Source: Kosmotoga arenicorallina S304
GTDB taxonomy: Bacteria; Thermotogota; Thermotogae; Petrotogales; Kosmotogaceae
Direction of reading: 5' to 3'
DNA length: 64,000 nucleotides
Assembly (NCBI RefSeq): GCF_001636545.1
Contig: NZ_JFHK01000018.1
Span: forward strand, 1-64,000
In this document: positions 1 through 7,154 of the stretch, piece by piece
Numbering within the stretch: the stretch's first letter is position 1
Layout: each line of letters begins with the position of its first letter
Made by a program: the position numbers and the translations under genes
Notes under the pieces: model-generated
What the model was told of the DNA's origin: nothing
The model's database searches: none
Seen by the model: only the letters and a program-made list of their open reading frames with translations

Positions 1-248
1 TTCAATTGAGGCAAAGCTATGCCGAGAAGTATAAAAACCGTTGGGAGATAGAAAGAACTATTAACATTCTACAAGAGTATTTCACTCTGGAATACATCTG
101 GTATGTGAAAAACAGGAATTATGATGCGGTATTGGGTTTGGCCATATTGGCATACAACCTCTGTGTTATTTTCAATGTCTTGAACAGCCGTCCTCACAGA
201 AAGGTGGCTGATATTATTGGTTGTTACTGATTTTCGAGACACCCTATA
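1..248 (+). mobile_element. 3' end of a DDE-type IS transposase and IS right end
   Basis: The reading frame is open from the window edge to the stop at 228-230 and encodes the C-terminal part of an IS transposase (KYKNRWEIER then a NYDAVLGLAILAYNL helix). The start lies outside the window or is lost. The element end is probably the motif TGAGACACCCTATAC-like just after the stop (ends near 248). Two shorter, degraded copies of the same end occur near 27.9 kb and 29.6 kb in the same orientation, which shows that this is a repeated element. The exact IS family cannot be assigned from this fragment. Confidence 0.75.
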
Positions 249-435
249 CTAAGAAAATAATGACAGCGACCATGAATACATGCTTTTCTGAATGAATTCA
301 GAGCTGATATACTTAAAACGAAACTCAATATCTTGCCAAAAGTGTTTAAAAATAACTTGTGCTTGCGCAGGCAGAACAAATCTGCCGTGATTGGACAGGG
401 TATTAATTTGCATTTTGATAGAATTCAATCTCAGC

Positions 436-502
436 ACTTTTACTACCAGCATTTTTAAAGGGTCATTACCTGTGTTTTCTATACCGTGGGGAACGTCTTT
501 CG
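436..502 (-). pseudogene. Remnant of the 3' end of a duplicated cupin gene
   Basis: Read on the minus strand this stretch encodes DVPHGIENTGNDPLKMLVVKV, nearly identical to the C-terminus of the intact cupin at 1998-2315 (DVPHGIENTGNDPLKVLVVKT). Nothing upstream of this motif resembles the rest of the cupin, and downstream the frame runs into unrelated residues. It is therefore a truncated duplicate. Together with the intact gene it forms direct repeats on both sides of the nucleotidyltransferase/HTH pair. Confidence 0.75.
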
Positions 503-504
503 AC

Positions 505-567
505 TTTATTAAACTTATGAATTAGTATATGATAAACTATAAATTAGTATATAGAAAACTAATATAT
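505..567 (+). promoter_or_regulatory. Promoter and repeated operator-like motifs of the NTase/HTH pair
   Basis: ATTAGTATAT occurs at 521-530 and again at 543-552, that is 22 bp apart or two helical turns. TTAGT (544-548) also faces ACTAA (558-562) as an inverted repeat. A plausible promoter is TTTATT (505-510), a 17-bp spacer and TATGAT (528-533), so the repeats overlap the promoter. The arrangement suits autoregulation by the winged-helix protein encoded downstream, which is inference. Confidence 0.45.
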
Positions 568-577
568 GGGGTGAGGA

Positions 578-1158
578 ATGAATTATTTAGACATTGAGAA
601 AGTTTTGAAAGCACTGGATTTACAGCTCAAAAAAACAACAAAAGATTAGAGATTGTTATCTGTGGCGGATCAGCACTTTCTGTTATGGGACTCATAAGAA
701 GGGTTACAAAAGATATAGACATTTTAGGAGTTGTCGATAGAAGTGGCGGAATTTTTAGAATAATTAAGGCAGATTTCCCTGATTGGCTTGAAGAAGCGTT
801 AGCAAAAGTCGCGAGAGACTTTAATATTCCACATAACTGGATGAATCCCGGGCCAACTTCACTGGTTGACCTTGGCTTACCTAAAGGGTTAGAGGATCGA
901 CTTACAAAAAAGAATTATGGGAATAATCTGACGGTATATTACATTTCAAGATTTGATCAGATACATTTTAAGCTATATGCATCAGTAGATAGAGGAGGGT
1001 ACCATGTGGATGATCTTCTCAAATTGAAACCGACAAGCGAGGAGATAGAAATAGCTGCTCGTTGGAGCATGACTCATGATGTGTCTGAAGGATACCGAAA
1101 AGTCCTAAAAAGCTTGTTAAAAAGGCTGGGCTATGATGATGTTGTCGAAAGAATTTAA
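578..1158 (+). pseudogene. Nucleotidyltransferase (DUF6036/AbiEii-like), frameshifted
   Basis: The motif ICGGSALSVMGLIRRVTKDIDIL matches the nucleotidyltransferase signature of DUF6036/AbiEii-like proteins (GGSAL ... GL..R.TKDID). The natural start is ATG 578, preceded by GGGGTGAGGA, and gives MNYLDIEKVLKALDLQL. That frame stops at 647, while the GGSAL part continues in the -1 frame. The switch falls on a run of seven A (629-635), where eight A would restore the frame. The gene is broken by a one-base deletion, rescued by slippage on the A run, or affected by a sequencing error. A shorter product from ATG 685 would lack the GGS motif. It overlaps the following gene by 26 nt, so the two form an operon. 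Confidence 0.65.
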
Positions 1159-1987
1159 GAACCATTTGATTGAAACATCGATATCTATATTATGGGATCA
1201 ATGGAAGAATCTGGGAGCCTGGATTGAACCAGGAGAGAAGTTTAAATTTTATTCTGACCCAGAGGCCTCTGTTCTTTTTTCGATGTATTTTGCAAATCAT
1301 GAAAAGCGATTTGGAAAAATCATAGAAGAATGGATTGCGGTAAATAGACAGCACTTAAATGCGACACGCTTGAAAAGGCTCTCAAAGATGTTTCCCAATA
1401 AATGCAGGATTTTTGATCATGTAGAATCCAAAATGCAGATTCCAGGAAAACCAAAATTTGTAAGCAAACTTGATATACTGCTACCCGAAAATCTCTTGCC
1501 AAGATTAAGGTTCCTTTTTGGATGTTCAACAAAAGCAGAGGTTGTTTTTCACTTACTAACCAGGGGAAGTTCAAATTCAAATCAAATCGCAAAAGAAAGG
1601 TTTCTGAACCAAAAAGCTGTCCTTATAGAGCTTAACAAGCTTTCAGAGGCAGGGTTGTTAATAGAAAAAAGAACAGGAAGGGGAAGGAGTTTCAGTATTT
1701 CTTCGGATTTTGCCAGAGTCTTGCCCAAACCGCTCCTTTTTAGCACTGTTCCATGGGTTCTTCTTACAGCAACTTTTTTGCTTGAGAAATGCTTGAAAGA
1801 TGATTATTTGGAGGACGAATACCTCGTCTATTCAGCCTTTAACGATTTCAAAAAAGAAATAACTTTCATGCTTTTCAAATCACTGCCCTGCGAAATTCAT
1901 CTAAATTCAAAAACAGCCGAAAAGTTTTACTCCAGCATAGTTGACTACTGGGAATGTCTTACCGGAAAAATAGTATCAGCTGAATAG
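1133..1987 (+). CDS. Winged-helix protein partner of the nucleotidyltransferase
   Basis: A 284-residue soluble protein. Residues ~131-190 (AEVVFHLLTRGSSNSNQIAKERFLNQKAVLIELNKLSEAGLLIEKRTGRGRSFSIS) form a recognisable winged helix-turn-helix of the MarR/ArsR type. The flanking parts are not recognised. The start overlaps the end of the nucleotidyltransferase gene, so translation is probably coupled; three ATG codons in a row (1133, 1136, 1139) leave the exact start open. Two-gene NTase/wHTH units are known from AbiE-type toxin-antitoxin systems, but there the wHTH gene usually comes first. A regulator or antitoxin role is inference. Confidence 0.6.
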   Translation: MMMLSKEFKNHLIETSISILWDQWKNLGAWIEPGEKFKFYSDPEASVLFSMYFANHEKRFGKIIEEWIAVNRQHLNATRLKRLSKMFPNKCRIFDHVESKMQIPGKPKFVSKLDILLPENLLPRLRFLFGCSTKAEVVFHLLTRGSSNSNQIAKERFLNQKAVLIELNKLSEAGLLIEKRTGRGRSFSISSDFARVLPKPLLFSTVPWVLLTATFLLEKCLKDDYLEDEYLVYSAFNDFKKEITFMLFKSLPCEIHLNSKTAEKFYSSIVDYWECLTGKIVSAE

Positions 1988-1997
1988 ACATTTCTCT

Positions 1998-2315
1998 TCA
2001 CCCCCTCGGTGTTTTTACTACCAAAACTTTCAGGGGGTCATTGCCTGTGTTTTCTATACCGTGAGGAACGTCTTTTGGCCCTTCGATGAGTTCGTGTTTC
2101 GTAAGTTCAAAGCACTCATCACCTATGGTGAATCTGCCCTTTCCCTCAAGGACGAACATGAATATATCCACAGGGACAGTATGTAGTGGCAATGTGTATC
2201 CCGGTTCAATGGTGATGATATTTGCCTGTGCTGCTTCCCTGTCGTATATCCTTTTTGCTTTTATCCCTTCTTTTTGAAAAATTACCGGCAGTTCTTTCAT
2301 GTTAACCTTTTTCAT
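1998..2315 (-). CDS. Small cupin-domain protein
   Basis: Single-domain cupin of 105 residues. Motif 1 is GYTLPLHTVPVDIFMFVLEGKGRF, motif 2 is HELIEGPKDVPHGIENTGNDPLKVLVVKTP. Cupins bind a metal or small ligand in a beta-barrel; the substrate cannot be told. The start ATG at 2315 (MKKVNMKELP) follows GGAGGGTCAGAAA; an earlier in-frame ATG at 2351 lacks a good binding site. A truncated second copy of its 3' end lies at 436-502. Confidence 0.75.
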   Translation of the reverse strand: MKKVNMKELPVIFQKEGIKAKRIYDREAAQANIITIEPGYTLPLHTVPVDIFMFVLEGKGRFTIGDECFELTKHELIEGPKDVPHGIENTGNDPLKVLVVKTPRG

Positions 2316-2377
2316 TTTCTGACCCTCCCTACATTTAATTATATTTATCATCTTATCTCAAAGCATACCTGTTTTCA

Positions 2378-2391
2378 GTAACGAATGTTAC
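2378..2391. promoter_or_regulatory. Short palindrome between divergent genes
   Basis: GTAAC-gaat-GTTAC lies between the cupin gene (minus) and the gene at 2470 (plus). It is short enough to occur by chance; position alone suggests an operator. Confidence 0.2.
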
Positions 2392-2469
2392 ACGTGCAGT
2401 ATCTTTCAAATTCAAAGCTCGTTCTGCATGAAATGATAAAATCTTTACAAGATAACCCGGGAGGTGCCT

Positions 2470-2799
2470 ATGTCAAAGAAGAAAACACAACTGGAAGCAT
2501 TGAGAAAAGACCTTGCTTTTCTGATGGACGATATAAACTACAAGCTGGAAGATGCTCTTTTAAGGCTTGGAGATCTCATAGAAAAGGAAGATGAGTTTTC
2601 CTTGAGTATTTTGAAAAGCATCAGAAGAATGCCCAAAAAGCGCAGGGAGCTCATTGCAAAATACATACAGGCTGTTGATTTGCGCGACAAAGAATTCATG
2701 AAAGCTGTTGAAGATAGCTGGGGCCTTGACGAAGAAGATTTTGAAGATTCTCTGGAATGGCTTCTAAAACAGGAATTGAAACCACCTGATAAAAAATAA
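2470..2799 (+). CDS. Conserved-looking small charged protein, function unknown
   Basis: A 109-residue, strongly charged and largely helical protein (MSKKKTQLEALRKDLAFLMDDINYKLEDALLRLGDL...). No signal peptide, membrane segment or known motif is visible. ATG 2470 follows GGGAGGTGCCT and is preferred over GTG 2464, which lies inside the ribosome binding site. The WD40 gene starts 40 bp downstream on the same strand with its own binding site, so the two probably share a transcript. I do not recognise the family. Confidence 0.65.
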   Translation: MSKKKTQLEALRKDLAFLMDDINYKLEDALLRLGDLIEKEDEFSLSILKSIRRMPKKRRELIAKYIQAVDLRDKEFMKAVEDSWGLDEEDFEDSLEWLLKQELKPPDKK

Positions 2800-2839
2800 T
2801 TCGCTTTAACTAATTCCCAAATTTTGGGAGGTGCACGCC

Positions 2840-3790
2840 TTGGATTACAGAAAAGAACCCGTGATAAAGAGAATCAAAGCCCACAGGAGCTCTGTTGAAG
2901 GGGTTGCTGTGGATAGCAAGAAAAAAGTCTTTTTCACCTGTTCTTATGACCACACTATAAAAATGTGGGATTATGAAGGAAATCTATTAAGGAGCGTTGA
3001 ATTTATTTCAAAAAAGGGAGAACCGGAAATTGTCACAGCAATTGCTCTGGATTCAAGTGGGGAATTTCTTACAGCTGGTTCGAATACGGAGATAATTGTT
3101 TATTCTTTGCCCGAAATGCAACCCGTTTATAGAAAAAATTTCAGGAATGTTGGTGTAGAAACGCCTATGCCTGCTGTTGTAGCTGAGGTTTCTTCAATAG
3201 AGATTTCTCCTGATTCAAAGATAATAATTGCAGGCATAGACAATGGGACGATCAAGGTTTTCAAATTTCCCAATCTGGAATATGTGAACACCTTTCACCA
3301 GCAGACTTTTGGGCTCGGTATCAATCTGGCCTTTTGGAATTCAACAACTTTTTTCTCTGCCGCTGAATCTGTAAACAAATGGAATATCCACAATCCTGAT
3401 TCAGTAAGACCCGACTTTCTCGAACTCCCCTATGATTTCAAAGCCCGGGAGATAACGATAGATCACGCCAAAGGATTGCTATATGTGGCGGGAAGCGGTG
3501 AAAGAAATAACATCAAGGCTTATTCAATGGATGATTTGAAGCTTCAAAGCTCTATTCCAGAATCACAAACTGTGACAGCTTTAAGGGTATCTCCTGAGGG
3601 AATTGGCTTTGCAGGGACAAAGGATAGGGATAACGGAGACAGTTTGAAACTATGGGATATGGAAGCAGGAGAACTCTTAAATGCTTTAAATTGTCCCCTT
3701 CCGAACCTTAACTCTCTTGAAATTTCGCCAGAAGAGGGGCTCTTGATCTCCACCCACGAAAATGGCTCGGTTGTACTGTGGAAATTCTGA
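2840..3790 (+). CDS. WD40-repeat beta-propeller protein
   Basis: About 316 residues with roughly seven WD40-like blades: VFFTCSYDHTIKMWDYEG, FLTAGSNTEIIVYSL, IIIAGIDNGTIKVFKF, FFSAAESVNKWNI, LYVAGSGERNNIKAYSM, GFAGTKDRDNGDSLKLWDMEAG and LISTHENGSVVLWKF. There is no signal peptide, so it should be cytoplasmic. Beta-propellers of this type act as scaffolds; no partner is evident apart from the small protein encoded just upstream. TTG 2840 is chosen because GTG 2831 would lie in the GGGAGGTG binding site. Bacterial WD40 proteins without a fused kinase domain are uncommon, but not rare. Confidence 0.75.
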   Translation: MDYRKEPVIKRIKAHRSSVEGVAVDSKKKVFFTCSYDHTIKMWDYEGNLLRSVEFISKKGEPEIVTAIALDSSGEFLTAGSNTEIIVYSLPEMQPVYRKNFRNVGVETPMPAVVAEVSSIEISPDSKIIIAGIDNGTIKVFKFPNLEYVNTFHQQTFGLGINLAFWNSTTFFSAAESVNKWNIHNPDSVRPDFLELPYDFKAREITIDHAKGLLYVAGSGERNNIKAYSMDDLKLQSSIPESQTVTALRVSPEGIGFAGTKDRDNGDSLKLWDMEAGELLNALNCPLPNLNSLEISPEEGLLISTHENGSVVLWKF

Positions 3791-3894
3791 AACAGCAACT
3801 CCGACAAGGCCGACGGGACCGTCAAATTCCGGACAGCTCCGACAGTGCATGGAAAGCGATCTGAGAACCGGGAGAAAGAATGAAAACAGCTATG

Positions 3895-4282
3895 CTGAGA
3901 TAAAGCTCAGGCCATGCGTGACTTTGTCACGGCTCTGCATTCCTTCGGAATGGCTGTTCGCGTGCGGCGGAGAAGAACCGAGTTACGAGTCACGAGTTAC
4001 GAGAGACCAAGAAATTAAGTACCGGGTTGTGAGAAAAATCTTAAAGATATGTTTAGGTACTACTCATTACTCGTGGCGTTACTCGGCTTTTTGATTTCTT
4101 TGCAATCGTCGTTCCATCAACTGTCGCCTCACCAGCAGTCGTATTACCATTTGTCAGCCTTCGCAAGCGTCGCCCCATCAATTGTCGTCCCATCAATTGT
4201 CGTACCACCAACTGTCGTATTACCATTTGTTAGCCTCCGCAAGCGTCGCATTATCAGCTGTCGCTTCATCAATTGTCGTTTT
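3895..4282. repeat. Composite repeat element, copy A
   Basis: Shares its architecture and most of its sequence with copy B (10979-11436). The first part carries small hairpins (GTGACTTTGTCAC at 3918-3930, CATTCCTTCGGAATG at 3938-3952). A long imperfect inverted repeat follows: the left arm at 3978-4003 starts CCGAGTTACGAGTCACGAG and pairs with the right arm at 4063-4086, which ends GTTACTCGG. The right arm is followed by CTTTTTGATTT. The last part (~4108-4282) is an array of ~15-nt units such as CATCAATTGTCGTAC and CACCAACTGTCGTAT. No protein-coding gene is credible here. 3791-3894 holds nothing recognised. Confidence 0.75.
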
Positions 4283-4314
4283 TTCACTTCATATTTCAGA
4301 AAATCCTCGCTTTG

Positions 4315-4323
4315 TGGTAATAT
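4315..4323 (+). promoter_or_regulatory. Extended -10 promoter of the LysE-family gene
   Basis: TGG-TAATAT lies 24 bp before the start codon, directly after the composite repeat. No good -35 box is visible. Confidence 0.4.
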
Positions 4324-4346
4324 AAGCTAATACATTTTGAGGTGGG

Positions 4347-4955
4347 ATGACCGTGTTTCAATTGTTTCCTTTTTTGGCTTATGTGTTTACTATGAGCTTT
4401 ACTCCGGGGCCGAATAACATCATGTCAATGGCTAATGGTAACCGCTTCGGATACAAAAAGACTCTGAAATTTCTATTGGGAGTCGCTTCTGGCTTTTTTG
4501 CGCTATTGATTATCAGCGGAATATTCAATATAGCACTCGAAAAAGCAATGCCGGGTATTCAGCCATATGTGAAAATTTTTGGGGCATTGTACATCGGCTA
4601 TCTTGGTATAAGTGTTATGATACCCCAGAAGAAAGCCAAAGATGCCCGAACCAACCTTAATAATTATTTTGTAGGATTTGTTTTGCAATTTGCAAATCCC
4701 AAGGGAATTCTCTTTGGTATAACGGTTATGGCAAATTTTATTGTGCCCTATTACACTTCTGCTGTTGCATTGATTCTGTTTTCGCTATTTATGTCTTTTG
4801 TTGCTTTTCTTGCTATCTCGAGCTGGGCCATTTTTGGTGTGCTTTTTCAGCGCTTTTTTTCCAGCTATGGGAAAGTCGTAAATGTCGTTTTGGGCTTTCT
4901 ATTGATTTACAGCGCCCTTTCAATATCAGGAATTTTTGCAGTGATAAAGCTGTAA
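4347..4955 (+). CDS. LysE/RhtB family amino acid exporter
   Basis: A 202-residue integral membrane protein with about six hydrophobic segments. The N-terminal signature MSFTPGPNNIMSMANGNRFGYKKTLKFLLGVASGF is typical of LysE/RhtB exporters, which remove excess amino acids or related compounds. ATG 4347 is preceded by GAGGTGGG. It converges with rsgA with no spacing (stop codons at 4953-4955 and 4956-4958), and no terminator separates them. The substrate cannot be predicted. Confidence 0.85.
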   Translation: MTVFQLFPFLAYVFTMSFTPGPNNIMSMANGNRFGYKKTLKFLLGVASGFFALLIISGIFNIALEKAMPGIQPYVKIFGALYIGYLGISVMIPQKKAKDARTNLNNYFVGFVLQFANPKGILFGITVMANFIVPYYTSAVALILFSLFMSFVAFLAISSWAIFGVLFQRFFSSYGKVVNVVLGFLLIYSALSISGIFAVIKL

Positions 4956-5855
4956 TTATCTACCCCTGAGCTTTATGTAGTTTTTATATCGCCGCTCTTC
5001 CAGAATGCCTGATTCGACTGCTTCTTTCACCGCACAACCGGGTTCATTTATATGTTTACAATCTCTGAACCTGCATTTTTCTGAAAGTTCTATTATGTCC
5101 TGAAACGCTCCGTCAATACCTGAACCGTTGTCAATTACTCCAAATTCTCTCATTCCGGGAACATCTATTATCCTTCCACCAAAGGGCAGTTCATAAACCT
5201 GCGAAGAAGTTGTCGTGTGCCTGCCTTTGTAATGGCTGCTGCTTACAGAATTGGTTCTTGCTTTTTCTTCTTCAAAAACTGCGTTGACGAGTGAGGATTT
5301 TCCAACACCGGAACTCCCTGCAAATACTGAGGTCTTGCCTTTTAAGAGTGATTTCAACTTTTCAATGCCCTCTTTTGTAACCGTGCTGGTCAGCAACGTT
5401 TTATAGCCGACATGCTGGTATTCCTCAATGTCTTCAAGGATTTCAAGGCTATTTACGAGATCTATTTTGTTGAAGCAAAGTATTGGTTCAATCCCTCCAT
5501 GTTTAGCTGAGACAATATAGCGTTCTATAAGGTTTTTGTTGTATTTCGGTTCTCTGACAGCAAAGACAAGTATTGCCTGATCGATATTTGCGGCTATTAT
5601 CTGTTCAAGATGCACTCCCCTTTTCCCGGCTCCTTTTCTCACCAGCTTGCTTTTTCGTTCCTCTATTGAGGTTATTACTCCCCTTCCGCCAACAACGGGT
5701 AGAAATTCCACATAATCGCCTACCACAACCAGAGTTTTTGTTGTACGGCTTTGATTGAAGAGCTTACCTCTAAGAGTGCAGTCCATCTCTTCCTTTGTAT
5801 CAGTACTTCTTACTCTGTATAACCCTTTTTGAACGTTGATAACTATTCCTTTCAA
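4956..5855 (-). CDS. rsgA: Ribosome small-subunit-dependent GTPase A
   Basis: A 299-residue member of the circularly permuted RsgA/YjeQ GTPases, which act late in 30S maturation. In order: an N-terminal OB-fold (to ~residue 70), then G4 (CFNKIDLV), G1/P-loop (GSSGVGKSSLVN), G3 (IDVPGMREFG), and a C-terminal zinc-binding segment (CRFRDCKHINEPGCAV). Length is normal. The start is TTG 5855, preceded by GGAGGTAGAAAACA. A terminator-like hairpin stands only ~16 nt upstream of this binding site, so expression probably depends on readthrough or a promoter hidden within the hairpins. Confidence 0.93.
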   Translation of the reverse strand: MKGIVINVQKGLYRVRSTDTKEEMDCTLRGKLFNQSRTTKTLVVVGDYVEFLPVVGGRGVITSIEERKSKLVRKGAGKRGVHLEQIIAANIDQAILVFAVREPKYNKNLIERYIVSAKHGGIEPILCFNKIDLVNSLEILEDIEEYQHVGYKTLLTSTVTKEGIEKLKSLLKGKTSVFAGSSGVGKSSLVNAVFEEEKARTNSVSSSHYKGRHTTTSSQVYELPFGGRIIDVPGMREFGVIDNGSGIDGAFQDIIELSEKCRFRDCKHINEPGCAVKEAVESGILEERRYKNYIKLRGR

Positions 5856-5871
5856 TGTTTTCTACCTCCAT

Positions 5872-5894
5872 AAAAAAACACGGCCTAAGCCGTG
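5872..5894 (-). terminator. Terminator-like hairpin in the rsgA leader
   Basis: Minus strand: CACGGC-ttag-GCCGTG followed by seven T. It ends about 16 nt before the GGAGG-containing site of rsgA, which makes it an attenuator candidate rather than only the end of the preceding operon. Confidence 0.65.
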
Positions 5895-5925
5895 GTCTTT
5901 GGTTTTGTTTTACTTAAATAAAAAT

Positions 5926-5963
5926 AAATAAAAAAGCCACAGCTTTAGCACAGCGTGGCTTTT
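5926..5963 (-). terminator. Rho-independent terminator of the flavodoxin operon
   Basis: Minus strand: AAAAGCCAC ... GTGGCTTTT stem (5955-5963 with 5932-5940) followed by a T-rich tail. It lies downstream of the FMN-binding gene and the possible small ORF at 5989-6075. Confidence 0.75.
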
Positions 5964-5988
5964 CAGAAATTCAAATTATTGTTAGATG

Positions 5989-6075
5989 CTAAAAGGCAAA
6001 CAAGATCGGGAAGGCTACGCTGTGCTGAATGATGCATATGCAATTGTTTATGTTTCTCATTATTCTTCTGCTCAT
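5989..6075 (-). CDS. Possible 28-residue peptide at the end of the flavodoxin operon
   Basis: ATG 6075 has GGGAGG nine bases upstream, one of the better ribosome binding sites in the region, and encodes MSRRIMRNINNCICIIQHSVA and onward to a stop at 5989. It sits between the FMN-binding gene and the operon terminator. An alternative in another frame starts at ATG 6082 (39 residues, His-rich), but its spacing to the binding site is only two bases. No homology is recognised; the strong binding site is the main evidence. Confidence 0.3.
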   Translation of the reverse strand: MSRRIMRNINNCICIIQHSVAFPILFAF

Positions 6076-6140
6076 TCAGCATCACCTCCCGTGAAAGTCT
6101 TTTACAATTCATTATACAGAAAATTTATCAAAAAACCAAA

Positions 6141-6554
6141 TCACATGTTCTGTTCCCCATTGCGCACAGCATTTTCAATTGCTTTGAGTATAGTTTTACT
6201 GCTGTATGTTGCACCGCTTATTATATCGACCTTGACACTTTGTTCTTCAATAACGGCGTCGATTATTCCTTCAGCTTTTTTGCCTTTTCCAGTTATGTGC
6301 TCGATTATCTCAATATCACTTATCTTCCCATCGTCAATTTTCACACGAACCTTCGCACTGACAAGTCCGAGCTTGTAATTTCCAAAGTAGTTTCCATCTT
6401 CGAGATTGGAATAATCAATATCCGAAAGCACAATAGTTTTCAGCTCTTTCTTCATTTGAGCGTATTCAGCAGAAAGTTTGATAGTAACGAAACAGCCGAA
6501 TAGCACAACAGCTGCAACAACGACAATAAGAACGCGTTTTACTGTTTTTTTCAT
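6141..6554 (-). CDS. Membrane-anchored FMN-binding domain protein
   Basis: A 137-residue protein with an N-terminal membrane anchor (residues ~7-27, VLIVVVAAVVLFGCFVTIKL) and an FMN_bind domain. The domain signature is the C-terminal SGATYSSKTILKAIENAV, where the Thr of S/T-G-A-T is the covalent FMN attachment site in NqrC/RnfG-type proteins. It should sit on the outer face of the membrane and take part in electron transfer. It starts at the stop of the TetR gene (shared base 6554) in the flavodoxin operon. Confidence 0.8.
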   Translation of the reverse strand: MKKTVKRVLIVVVAAVVLFGCFVTIKLSAEYAQMKKELKTIVLSDIDYSNLEDGNYFGNYKLGLVSAKVRVKIDDGKISDIEIIEHITGKGKKAEGIIDAVIEEQSVKVDIISGATYSSKTILKAIENAVRNGEQNM

Positions 6555-7153
6555 TATAAATCCCTCGATTCCGGTATCAGATATTCTATATTTGATTTTA
6601 ATTCCTGAAGAAACTTTTCCGGCTCAAGCCGGGAAATGCCAAAGCTTCGAGCATAAAGCATTCCAAAAAGCATTGAAGTAATTATTCCTTCAAGTCTTAG
6701 CGCTTCATCTTTTGAATAGCTGTGCTCATTTACAAGTGTATGAAAAAGGCTCATTCTCAGCTGATACATTTCCACAAAATTGGGAAGCATGGCTTCATCT
6801 TCTACGGCGCTGAGATTTTCATTCATGAATATTATCTTGAACAGGTCGGGACTTTCAAGAAAAAACCGGGCAAATTCCAGATACGATGTCTTCAGCTTCT
6901 TTGCTGGTGGTAAATCCACTGATAGCTTATCATTAAGCCACTGCATTATATCAACTGCGTAGCTATCAATCACTGCGCTTAACAAACCATTGAGATTGCC
7001 AAAGTAGTTGTAAATGGTCGCCGGGGCGTATCCAGCTTCTTCTGCAATCCTTCTGACGTTCAACCCTTCTACGCCGTCTTTTTCTATTATTCTTCGTGCG
7101 GCTCTTATAAAATATTCCCGTCGCTTTTTGGCTCTTTTTTCTTTATCCGTCAA
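6554..7153 (-). CDS. TetR/AcrR family transcriptional regulator
   Basis: About 199 residues. The N-terminal helix-turn-helix (RRIIEKDGVEGLNVRRIAEEAGYAPATIYNYFGNLNGLLSAV) is canonical for TetR. The C-terminal ligand domain is unremarkable. TTG 7153 follows GAGGAGGAGTGAT and begins one base after the flavodoxin stop; an in-frame ATG at 7180 would overlap flavodoxin. The operon promoter carries a palindrome that suits autorepression by this protein. Confidence 0.88.
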   Translation of the reverse strand: MTDKEKRAKKRREYFIRAARRIIEKDGVEGLNVRRIAEEAGYAPATIYNYFGNLNGLLSAVIDSYAVDIMQWLNDKLSVDLPPAKKLKTSYLEFARFFLESPDLFKIIFMNENLSAVEDEAMLPNFVEMYQLRMSLFHTLVNEHSYSKDEALRLEGIITSMLFGMLYARSFGISRLEPEKFLQELKSNIEYLIPESRDL

Positions 7154-7154
7154 A

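Noticed and set aside
4049-4330. 93-codon open frame in composite repeat A
   Set aside because: Same repeat-driven openness; it runs into the LysE promoter region.
5480-5500. tRNA-like GGTTCAATCC motif
   Set aside because: Lies inside rsgA and no cloverleaf surrounds it.
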